Shown here in pieces: positions 42,358-49,354 of a stretch of DNA of 64,000 nt. Origin of the DNA: Promicromonospora thailandica (GTDB lineage Bacteria > Actinomycetota > Actinomycetes > Actinomycetales > Cellulomonadaceae); assembly GCF_024171955.1 (NCBI RefSeq), contig NZ_JAMTCS010000007.1, positions 62,001 to 126,000 on the forward strand, written 5' to 3'. Below the pieces are notes generated by a model. That model was given only the letters and a program-made list of their open reading frames with translations. It ran no database searches and was not told the origin of the DNA. The translations under genes were made by a program, and so were the position numbers. Position 1 is the stretch's first letter, and the number at the start of each line of letters is the position of its first letter.

Positions 42358-43062
42358 TCAGGAGCGCGTCGCCTGCACGAAGGTGAGTGGCCCGTAGCGG
42401 TGGTCGAGGTGCGCCACCTCGCGGGCGTCGGTGAAGCCGGCGTCCGCGAGGAGGCGCAGCAGGCCGCCCTCCAGGTTGCGCGCGGTGTGCGGGTTGGCGG
42501 CGACGGCGGACCGGCCGCGCCGCTGCCCGTGCCCGTGCCCGTGGTCGCCGTGCCCGTGGTCGCCGCCGGTGCTGCCGAAGTCGGCGATCGTGACCCGGCC
42601 GCCCGGGCGCAGGACGCGGAGCGCCTCGCGCCCGAACTGCTCCCGCGCACCGTCGGGCACGTGGTGCAGGGCCAGCGCGGACACCACGTGGTCGAACGAC
42701 CCGTCCGCCCCCGGCAGCCGGTCGGCGAACCCCTGGACGAGCGTGAGCGCGAGCCTGCGGCGGCCCGCCTTGCGGGACGCGACGCGCAGCGCGGCGCCGT
42801 CGGGGTCCAGGCCCGTGACACGCGCGGCGGGCTGCGCCCGGAGCACGGCGAGGGACAGGTTGGCGGTGCCGCAGCCGACGTCGAGCACGGACTCGCCGGG
42901 GGCGACGTCCGCGAGCGCCGCCGCGCGCTCGTGCACGGGGCGCACGCCGGAGAGGCGGGAGAACACGTCGTAGAGCGGCAGCAGCCAGGGCCTGCCCATG
43001 CCGGGCAGGAAGTCGCGGTCGCGCTCCTCGGACGTGCGCTGGTCGAGGATGTCGTGGTCCAT
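42358..43062 (-). CDS. Class I SAM-dependent methyltransferase with a His-rich loop
   Basis: 234 residues. SAM motif I is VLDVGCGTANLSLA (about 71), motif II GLDPDG and motif IV DHVVSALALHHVPDG follow, and the strand 5 region is GGRVTIADFG. Between about 165 and 185 a loop reads GGDHGHGDHGHGHG, which would bind divalent metal. ATG 43062 has AAGGGA 6 bases upstream; ATG 43119 is earlier but lacks a proper site. The methyl acceptor is unknown. It is divergent from an AraC-type regulator. Confidence 0.85.
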   Translation of the reverse strand: MDHDILDQRTSEERDRDFLPGMGRPWLLPLYDVFSRLSGVRPVHERAAALADVAPGESVLDVGCGTANLSLAVLRAQPAARVTGLDPDGAALRVASRKAGRRRLALTLVQGFADRLPGADGSFDHVVSALALHHVPDGAREQFGREALRVLRPGGRVTIADFGSTGGDHGHGDHGHGHGQRRGRSAVAANPHTARNLEGGLLRLLADAGFTDAREVAHLDHRYGPLTFVQATRS

Positions 43063-43286
43063 CGGGGGTCCCTTTCCGGTGGTGGTGCGCCGGGGCGCCT
43101 CGGTTCCAGCATCGGACATCCTTCGGTCCCTCGACAGCACAGAAGTCGGTGCGGATCAGACGATCCTCGGCTCGTCACCGGCACGCACCGGGCGGGTGCC
43201 GGGTGGCGGCGGTAGCGTCGTACCGCGAGAGGAACGGGGCGCGCCGTGCTCACCCCGGCCGCACCCACCGACGCGGGAGACACGCG

Positions 43287-44222
43287 ATGACCACGCAGAC
43301 GCCGGCCCCCACCGGGTTCCGCACCCGTCTGCGCACCGTCCGCCCGGACGGCACACCGGTCTACCGGCACGCCGCCGGCCCGGGTCGGCCGCCGGTCTGC
43401 GTCACCCGGAGCGACCACGAGGCGGACCTGCCGCACCAGCCGCCGGGACACCCGCACGCGCACGACTTCCTCGTGCTGGTCTACGTGGAGCGCGGTGGCG
43501 GCTCGGTGGGCATGGGTGGCACGCCCACGCCGTTGCGCGCCGGCGACGTGCACGCCGTCCCGCCCGGCCGCACGATCGACGTCGGCCCCGAGTCGCTCGA
43601 CCGTGGCCGATCCTGGAGCGTGTCGTTCACGCCCGACGCCGTGCCGACCCTCGCGTCCGTGTCACCGCTGGCCTGGGCGCACCACCCGCTGCTCGCCCTC
43701 TTCGCGGTGGAGCCGGTCCCGGGCGGTCCGAGCGCCACGGTGCCGGAGGCCGGACGGCCGCTCTGGTCGGCGTGGCTGGGCGAGCTGGCCGACGAGGTGG
43801 CCGAGCCGGACCGGGTCGGGGCACGCGAGGCGGCGTCGGCGGTGCTGACACGGTTGCTCGTGGGTGCGGCACGGCTCGCGCCGTCCGCCCCCGTGCCGCT
43901 GGACCCGCTGGTCACGCGCGTCTTCGAGGAGATCGAGGCGACGTTCCACGAACCGGTCTCGGCGGCCGACGTCGCCCGCGCGCTGGGCTACACCGCGGGT
44001 CACCTGACCACGGTGGTCCGCGAGCGCACCGGCCGCACGCTCCTGGACTGGATCACCGAGCGCCGGATGACCGAGGTGCGCAGGCTGCTGCGCGACACGG
44101 ACCTGCCGCTCGGCGTCGTGGCGGCGCGGACGGGGCTGCGGGACGCGACGTACCTGGTCCGGCGTTTCAAGGATCGCTACGGCATCACACCCGACCGTTG
44201 GCGCCGGAGTGAGAGAACCTGA
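43287..44222 (+). CDS. AraC family regulator with cupin sensor
   Basis: 311 residues. An N-terminal cupin (about 20-110: PPGHPHAHDFLVLVYVERG, LRAGDVHAVPPG) and a C-terminal double HTH (about 210-305: AADVARALGYTAGHLTTVVR, GVVAARTGLRDATYLVRRFK). ATG 43287 has GGGAG 7 bases upstream. It probably responds to a small effector; candidate targets are the divergent methyltransferase or the amino acid transporter operon that follows. Confidence 0.88.
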   Translation: MTTQTPAPTGFRTRLRTVRPDGTPVYRHAAGPGRPPVCVTRSDHEADLPHQPPGHPHAHDFLVLVYVERGGGSVGMGGTPTPLRAGDVHAVPPGRTIDVGPESLDRGRSWSVSFTPDAVPTLASVSPLAWAHHPLLALFAVEPVPGGPSATVPEAGRPLWSAWLGELADEVAEPDRVGAREAASAVLTRLLVGAARLAPSAPVPLDPLVTRVFEEIEATFHEPVSAADVARALGYTAGHLTTVVRERTGRTLLDWITERRMTEVRRLLRDTDLPLGVVAARTGLRDATYLVRRFKDRYGITPDRWRRSERT

Positions 44223-44227
44223 GGGGG

Positions 44228-44247
44228 CAGGGGTGAGTTGACCCCTG
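44228..44247. promoter_or_regulatory. Inverted repeat upstream of the amino acid ABC operon
   Basis: CAGGGGT-GAGTTG-ACCCCTG, perfect 7-bp arms, five bases after the AraC stop and 66 bases before the binding-protein ATG. It could be a terminator or an operator. TTGACC inside it could serve as a -35. Confidence 0.5.
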
Positions 44248-44313
44248 TCATCGGCTACTTTTGGGGCACGCATCGGCACGACCGATATGTCACGACCATC
44301 GAACGGAGCACTC

Positions 44314-45108
44314 ATGTCTCGCAACCGCGCCCTCCTCTCGGCCGCCGCAGCCTCCGCTGCCCTCCTGGCCCTGACCGGCTGCGGCAGCTCCGGCGAGTCC
44401 GGTGACGCGGGCGACGACCTCGGCCTCTCGGGTGACACGCTGGTCGTGGCCACCGAGGGCACCTACCGCCCGTTCAGCTTCCACGACGAGTCGGGTGAGC
44501 TCGTCGGGTACGACGTCGAGATCGCCGAGGCCGTCGCGGAGAACCTGGGTCTGGAGATCGAGTTCCAGGAGACCCAGTGGGACGCGATCTTCGCGGGCCT
44601 GGACGCGGGTCGCTTCGACACCATCGCGAACCAGGTGACGATCACGCCGGAGCGTGAGGCCGACTACGTGTTCTCGGCGCCGTACACCGTCTCGACGGGT
44701 GTGCTCGTGGTGGCCGCGGACAACGAGGACATCCGCAGCTTCGCCGACCTCGACGGCAAGACCAGCGCCCAGTCGCTCACGAGCAACTGGAACGACCTGG
44801 CGACCGAGAGCGGTGCCACCGTGGAGGCCGTCGAGGGCTGGGCGCAGGCCGTCGCGCTCCTGGAGCAGGGCCGTGTCGACGCCACGATCAACGACAGCCT
44901 GACCTATCTCGACTACGCCAACACCGAGGACGCCTCCGGCATCAAGGTGGCCGCGGAGACCGAGGAGCAGTCGGAGGCCGCCTTCGTCGTCACCCCTGAG
45001 CGCGAGGCCCTCGCCCAGGCGATCGACGGTGCCCTGGACGACCTGCGCGCCGACGGTACGCTCGCCGAGCTGGGCGAGAAGTACTTCGGCGAGGACGTCT
45101 CCGAGTAG
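44314..45108 (+). CDS. Polar amino acid ABC transporter binding lipoprotein (cystine-type)
   Basis: 264 residues. A lipobox LTGC (about 20-23) is followed by the SBP_bac_3 fold: ATEGTYRPFSFHDESGELVG, GYDVEIAEAVAENLG, WDAIFAGLDAGRFDTIANQV. This resembles cystine and polar amino acid receptors (TcyA/TcyJ type). ATG 44314 has GGAG 5 bases upstream; an in-frame ATG at 44287 is earlier. First gene of a three-gene operon. Confidence 0.9.
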   Translation: MSRNRALLSAAAASAALLALTGCGSSGESGDAGDDLGLSGDTLVVATEGTYRPFSFHDESGELVGYDVEIAEAVAENLGLEIEFQETQWDAIFAGLDAGRFDTIANQVTITPEREADYVFSAPYTVSTGVLVVAADNEDIRSFADLDGKTSAQSLTSNWNDLATESGATVEAVEGWAQAVALLEQGRVDATINDSLTYLDYANTEDASGIKVAAETEEQSEAAFVVTPEREALAQAIDGALDDLRADGTLAELGEKYFGEDVSE

Positions 45109-45111
45109 TCC

Positions 45112-45771
45112 ATGGACTGGCAGCTCGTCGCCGAATCCTTCTGGCCGCTCCTGCGGGGCGGACTCATCGGCACCATGCCGCTCGCGCTCGCGTCGTTCGC
45201 GATCGGGCTGGTGGTCGCCCTCCTGGTGGCCCTGCTGCGGCTCTCGCCGAACCCGGTGCTGTCGTGGGTGGGCCGCGCCTACATCTCGCTGATCCGCGGC
45301 ACGCCGCTCCTGGTGCAGCTGTTCATCATCTTCTACGGCCTGCCGCAGCTGGGTATCCGGATCGACCCGTGGCCCAGCGCGATCATCGCGTTCTCGATGA
45401 ACGTGGGCGGCTATGCGGCCGAGGTGGTCCGGGCCGCGATCCTGTCCGTGCCCAAGGGCCAGTGGGAGGCGGGCTGGACCGTGGGCATGTCTCCGGCGCG
45501 CACCCTGGGCCGGATCATCCTGCCGCAGGCGGCACGCGTCTCGGTGCCGCCGCTGTCCAACACGTTCATCTCGCTCGTGAAGGACACGTCGCTGGCCACG
45601 CTCATCCTGGTCACGGAGATGTTCCGCATCGCGCAGCAGATCGCCGCGTTCTCGAACGAGTTCCTGCTCATCTACACCGAGGCGGCGCTGATCTACTGGA
45701 TGTTCTGCACCGTGCTCTCCACCGGCCAGAACGTCCTCGAGAAGAGGCTGGACCGCTATGTCGCCCACTGA
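45112..45771 (+). CDS. Amino acid ABC transporter permease
   Basis: 219 residues, five helices, HEQ family permease with [20 protein letters not shown] near residue 58 and [20 protein letters not shown], the EAA coupling loop. It starts 3 bases after the binding-protein stop. Its 3' end overlaps the ATPase gene by 14 bases. Confidence 0.93.
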   Translation: MDWQLVAESFWPLLRGGLIGTMPLALASFAIGLVVALLVALLRLSPNPVLSWVGRAYISLIRGTPLLVQLFIIFYGLPQLGIRIDPWPSAIIAFSMNVGGYAAEVVRAAILSVPKGQWEAGWTVGMSPARTLGRIILPQAARVSVPPLSNTFISLVKDTSLATLILVTEMFRIAQQIAAFSNEFLLIYTEAALIYWMFCTVLSTGQNVLEKRLDRYVAH

Positions 45772-46579
45772 CCGCACACCGCTGCTGACCGCCCGCGGCA
45801 TCGAGAAGTCCTTCGGCGCCAACCACGTGCTGCGGGGCGTCGACCTGGACGTGCGGAGGGGCGACGTCGTCGCGCTGATCGGTGCGTCCGGCAGCGGCAA
45901 GACGACGGTGCTGCGCTCGCTCAACGGCCTGGAGACCCCGGACGCAGGCGTGCTGGAGCTCGCCGGCGGCCCCGTCGTCGACTTCGGTGCCCAGGCGGCG
46001 GCGGCCGGCCCCGGCTGGTTCGGCAACCGCACCGCGCGCGCCGCCGCCAAGGCGAACCGGGCCGCACTGCGCGACCGGTCCGCCATGGTGTTCCAGCACC
46101 ACAACCTGTTCCCGCACCGCACGGTGCTGGAGAACGTGATCGAGGGGCCGTGCCAGGTCCAGGGGGTGCCGCGCGCGACGGCGACCGGCCGTGCCGAGGA
46201 GCTGCTGGCGCGCGTCGGGCTCACGGAGAAGCGGGACGCGTACCCCCACCAGCTGTCGGGCGGGCAGCAGCAGCGCGTCGGCATCGTGCGGGCGCTCGCG
46301 CTGCAGCCGGACCTGCTGCTGTTCGACGAGCCGACGTCGGCCCTCGACCCCGAGCTGGTCGGCGAGGTGCTGACCGTCATGAAGGAGCTCGCCGACGAGG
46401 GCTGGACCATGGTCGTGGTGACCCATGAGCTGTCCTTCGCCCGGCAGGTGGCCAACCAGGTGCTGTTCCTGGACGGTGGCGTGGTGGTCGAGCACGGCAC
46501 GCCGGAGCAGATCTTCACCGCCCCGGCCGAGGAGCGCACCCGCCGGTTCCTCGACCGGATCCTCCACCCCCTCGACTGA
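45758..46579 (+). CDS. Amino acid ABC transporter ATPase
   Basis: 273 residues. Walker [10 protein letters not shown] (about 43), Q-loop [17 protein letters not shown], signature [15 protein letters not shown], Walker [16 protein letters not shown]. This is the typical polar amino acid ATPase. An insertion around residues 75-100 ([20 protein letters not shown]) is longer than usual. It ends just before a strong terminator. Confidence 0.93.
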   Translation: MSPTDRTPLLTARGIEKSFGANHVLRGVDLDVRRGDVVALIGASGSGKTTVLRSLNGLETPDAGVLELAGGPVVDFGAQAAAAGPGWFGNRTARAAAKANRAALRDRSAMVFQHHNLFPHRTVLENVIEGPCQVQGVPRATATGRAEELLARVGLTEKRDAYPHQLSGGQQQRVGIVRALALQPDLLLFDEPTSALDPELVGEVLTVMKELADEGWTMVVVTHELSFARQVANQVLFLDGGVVVEHGTPEQIFTAPAEERTRRFLDRILHPLD

Positions 46580-46583
46580 CGTG

Positions 46584-46623
46584 TCAGACGTACAGGTCAC
46601 CCCGGTGACCTGTACGTCTGACC
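46584..46623. terminator. Palindromic element, family B copy 1
   Basis: GTCAGACGTACAGGTCACC and its exact complement, 19-bp arms with a two-base centre, between the convergent ATPase and MFS stops. It shares its frame with the element at 60137-60174. Confidence 0.85.
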
Positions 46624-46627
46624 CGGG

Positions 46628-47815
46628 TCAGGCCAGGGCTGCTCGGCGGCGCACCGCGTAGCCCAGGGCGAACACGCCCAGTGCGGCGGCGGCCGCGCCC
46701 GCCCCGAGCAGGTCGATCCAGGCCGCGCCGTAGGGCAGCACCGAGGCCCCGACCACGGGCGCGAGGGCGATCCCCAGGTACATGGCCGTCGAGTACCAGG
46801 ACAGGGACACGCCGGCGACGGCGGGGTCGACGTCCACCAGCCGGTGCTGGATGGGCACCAGGGCCGCGGCGGTGCCCAGCCCCCAGACCCCGAACAGGAC
46901 GGCGGTCCCCGCGTACGAGCCGCCGGCCGTGTACAGCGCGGCGAGCGAGACGACGACGGCGGCGAGCGCGGCGAGCGCCGTCGGCCGGGCCCCGAACCGG
47001 TCGGTGAAGGACCCGCCCAGCCAGTTGCCGACGATGCCCGCGAGGCCGAAGACCAGCAGGAGCGACGCGAGCGCAAGGCCGCTGCCGCCCGTCACGCTCT
47101 CGGTCACGGCGGAGCTGAAGATGTAGACCAGGTTGAACGCGGCCGTGAACAGCAGCGTCGTCATGAGGGCGAGGCCGATCCGGACGTCGCGCAGCACGGC
47201 GAACCGGGCCAGGAGGCCGGGCACGGCACCGGTGGGCACGGCGCGCGTGGCGAGGCCGACGGCGACGGCGAGCCCCGCGGCCAGCCCGGCGAGGACGCCG
47301 AGCGCGAGCCGCCAGCCGCCGAGGGCCGCGAGCGCCGTGCCCAGGGGCGAGCCGACGGCGGTGGCGAGGATGAAGCCGAACCCGACGACGCCGAGCGCCC
47401 GCCCGCGCTGCTCCGGGGGGACGAGCGTGGGCGCCGCCGCCATGGCGGCCGGCATGAGCGCGGCGCCGCCGAGCGCGGCCAGCACACGCCCCGCGGTGAA
47501 GAGCGCGAGGTCGCCCGCCAGGGCCGAGAGTGCGATGCCCGCGGCGATGATCCACAGGCCGGTGCCCATGAGGGCGGCGCGCGAGGCACGGGCGAACAGG
47601 ACCGACACCGCGGGGGCGAGCACCGCGACCACGACGGCGTACCAGGAGATGGAGTAGCTGACCGCGCTGGGCGAGGCGCCGATGTCCACCGCGATCTGCG
47701 GGAGCACGCCGGCGATGACGAAGGCGTTCGTACCGACCACGAACAGCGCTGCGGCGATCAGGGCGATCCGGAGGTAGGCACCGCGCAGCGAGTATGATTG
47801 TTCGATGAACGTCAT
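46628..47815 (-). CDS. MFS transporter
   Basis: 395 residues, 12 membrane helices, with GRVLAALGGAALMPAAMAAA near residue 105. This is the arabinose-efflux-like DHA1 branch. The ATG at 47815 has no ribosome binding site and TACGCT lies 7 bases upstream (47823-47828), a leaderless layout. It is divergent from an ArsR-like regulator whose operator overlaps this promoter, so it is probably the repressor's target. Confidence 0.85.
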   Translation of the reverse strand: MTFIEQSYSLRGAYLRIALIAAALFVVGTNAFVIAGVLPQIAVDIGASPSAVSYSISWYAVVVAVLAPAVSVLFARASRAALMGTGLWIIAAGIALSALAGDLALFTAGRVLAALGGAALMPAAMAAAPTLVPPEQRGRALGVVGFGFILATAVGSPLGTALAALGGWRLALGVLAGLAAGLAVAVGLATRAVPTGAVPGLLARFAVLRDVRIGLALMTTLLFTAAFNLVYIFSSAVTESVTGGSGLALASLLLVFGLAGIVGNWLGGSFTDRFGARPTALAALAAVVVSLAALYTAGGSYAGTAVLFGVWGLGTAAALVPIQHRLVDVDPAVAGVSLSWYSTAMYLGIALAPVVGASVLPYGAAWIDLLGAGAAAAALGVFALGYAVRRRAALA

Positions 47816-47822
47816 ACCGTTG

Positions 47823-47828
47823 AGCGTA
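47823..47828 (-). promoter_or_regulatory. -10 box of the MFS gene
   Basis: TACGCT (minus strand) 7 bases before the ATG at 47815. Confidence 0.45.
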
Positions 47829-47836
47829 ACCGAATG

Positions 47837-47854
47837 GTTCGACGGTTGTCGAAC
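47837..47854. promoter_or_regulatory. ArsR-type operator
   Basis: GTTCGAC-GGTT-GTCGAAC, perfect 7-bp arms, between the divergent MFS and ArsR genes. A related GTTCGAT-GAAC lies at 47800-47810 inside the MFS coding start. Confidence 0.65.
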
Positions 47855-47875
47855 TATTGCGTCAGGAGATGGGTC

Positions 47876-48181
47876 GTGACCGAGTTCCCGTCCGCCGACA
47901 TGGCGCAGGTCGAGCTCGTCGACGTGCTGCGGGCCCTCGCCGACCCCGTGCGCCTGCAGATCGTCGGCATGCTGGCCGACGGCAAGCCCTACCCCAAGGG
48001 CGACTGCACGATGGGGCTCGACCTGACGAAGTCGACGGCGTCGTACCACTTCCGCACGCTGCGCGAGTCCGGGCTCACCCGCACGATCGTGCACGGCCGC
48101 ACACACGACATCCAGCTGCGGCGCGACGAGCTGGACGAGAAGTTCCCGGGCCTCATCGAGGCGGTCCTGCGCGAGAAGTAG
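47876..48181 (+). CDS. ArsR-like winged-helix regulator
   Basis: 101 residues from GTG 47876 (AGGAG upstream). One HTH with LADPVRLQIVGMLADG and KSTASYHFRTLRESGL, the ArsR fold. No cysteine cluster typical of metal sensors, though one Cys is in KGDCTMG. It likely represses the divergent MFS exporter. Confidence 0.87.
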   Translation: MTEFPSADMAQVELVDVLRALADPVRLQIVGMLADGKPYPKGDCTMGLDLTKSTASYHFRTLRESGLTRTIVHGRTHDIQLRRDELDEKFPGLIEAVLREK

Positions 48182-48186
48182 CCGCG

Positions 48187-48227
48187 CCGTCCGCGCCGAG
48201 ATCTGGTGCAGATCTCGGCGGGGACGG
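48187..48227. terminator. AGATCTGGTG-type hairpin
   Basis: Arms of 19 bases with one mismatch (core CGCCGAGATCTG/CAGATCTCGGCG, loop GTG) between convergent genes. The core is the same as the eight-copy cluster at 26285-26520. Confidence 0.8.
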
Positions 48228-48233
48228 GGTGGC

Positions 48234-49214
48234 CTACTCCCCCGGGTACTTCAGGTCGATCTGGTTCCGGATCTCGTCCAGCGTGGCCATGATCGCCACC
48301 GTCTCCGCGCGCGGGAGCAGCGGGCTGTCGAGCTCACCGGCCGCGACCAGCCGCTCGGCCTCCGCGGCCTGGAAGTGCATGCCCCGGCCCGTCACCTCGG
48401 CCGTGAACGTCTCGGTCTCGGTGCCCGACGCGTCGTAGACGTGCACCGTCGACGGGTTGTACCAGGTCGCGTCGATCTCGATGCGCCCCTCGGTCCCGAG
48501 GATCGAGGCCCGGTTGGGCCCCCGGGTGTCGGACGCCGACACGGTCGTGGCGACCCGGGCGCCGTCGTACCCGAAGATCGTGGCGACGGTCGCGTCCGCA
48601 CCCGTCTCCTTGAACGTCGCGTGCGACTGGATGGTGAGCGGCTCGCCGAACAGGTCCCAGGCGAACGAGACCGGGTAGATGCCGAGGTCGAGCAGCGAGC
48701 CGCCGCCCAGGGCGAGGTCGTTGATGCGGTGGGCGGGGTCGTCGGGCAGGTCCTGGGTGTGGTCCACCAGGAGGGTCCGCACCTCGCCGAGCACGCCCGA
48801 GGCGATGATCTCGCGCACGCGCGCCATGTGGGGCAGGAACCGGGTCCACATGGCCTCGAGCGCCACGAGCCCCTTGGCCTCGGCGAGCTCCGTGATCTCG
48901 CGCGCCTCGGCGGCGTTGAGCGTGAACGGCTTCTCGACCAGCACGTGCTTGCCGGCCTCCAGCACCAGCTTCGCGGCCTCGGCGTGCATGGGGTGCGGCG
49001 TCGCGACGTAGACGATGTCGACCTCGGGGTCGTTCACCAGGTTCTCGTACGAGCCGTGGGCGGTCGGGATGCCGAACCGGTCGGCGAAGGCGCGCGCCTT
49101 CTGGAGGGACCGGGAGCCGACGGCCTGCACGGTGAAGCCGTTGTCGTTCAGATCAGAGGTGAAGCTGGCGGCGATCCCGCCGGCCGCGAGGATGCCCCAA
49201 CGCAGGTGTGTCAT
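48234..49214 (-). CDS. Gfo/Idh/MocA family oxidoreductase
   Basis: 326 residues. The N-terminal Rossmann motif is WGILAAGGIAASFTSDL, and EKPFTLNAAEA (about 93) carries the conserved EKP lysine. The C-terminal half is the substrate domain (DLGIYPVSFAWDLFG, about 180). It is an NAD(P)-dependent dehydrogenase acting on a sugar or polyol; the substrate is not clear. TACGCT 7 bases before the ATG (49222-49227) suggests a leaderless transcript. Confidence 0.87.
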   Translation of the reverse strand: MTHLRWGILAAGGIAASFTSDLNDNGFTVQAVGSRSLQKARAFADRFGIPTAHGSYENLVNDPEVDIVYVATPHPMHAEAAKLVLEAGKHVLVEKPFTLNAAEAREITELAEAKGLVALEAMWTRFLPHMARVREIIASGVLGEVRTLLVDHTQDLPDDPAHRINDLALGGGSLLDLGIYPVSFAWDLFGEPLTIQSHATFKETGADATVATIFGYDGARVATTVSASDTRGPNRASILGTEGRIEIDATWYNPSTVHVYDASGTETETFTAEVTGRGMHFQAAEAERLVAAGELDSPLLPRAETVAIMATLDEIRNQIDLKYPGE

Positions 49215-49221
49215 GCGTTCG

Positions 49222-49227
49222 AGCGTA
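49222..49227 (-). promoter_or_regulatory. -10 box of the Gfo/Idh/MocA gene
   Basis: TACGCT (minus strand) 7 bases before the ATG at 49214. Confidence 0.45.
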
Positions 49228-49231
49228 GTGC

Positions 49232-49344
49232 CCCGCCGAAGTAGAACCGTGGCGAGATAGAACGGTGGCGAAGTAGAACGGCAGCTTCGCGCTGAGGTTC
49301 TACTTCGCCACGGTTCTATCTCGCCACAGTTCTACTTCGGCGGG
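49232..49344. repeat. 113-base near-perfect palindrome of 16-bp units
   Basis: Each 48-base arm is made of three 16-base units (GAAGTAGAACCGTGGC, GAGATAGAACGGTGGC and a truncated third). Arms 49232-49279 and 49297-49344 pair with two mismatches. The 17-base loop contains CAGC-TTCGC-GCTG. It lies downstream of the M6 protease gene and probably terminates it. Confidence 0.8.
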
Positions 49345-49354
49345 ATGAGGTGGG

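Noticed and set aside
42500-42590. CRISPR-like or simple-sequence repeat
   Set aside because: The repeated GTGCCCGTG pattern is codon repetition for His-Gly in a real gene.
47837-47854. SOS (LexA) box
   Set aside because: The half-sites face the wrong way (GTTCGAC-N4-GTCGAAC instead of TCGAAC-N4-GTTCGA), and the adjacent gene is an ArsR regulator.
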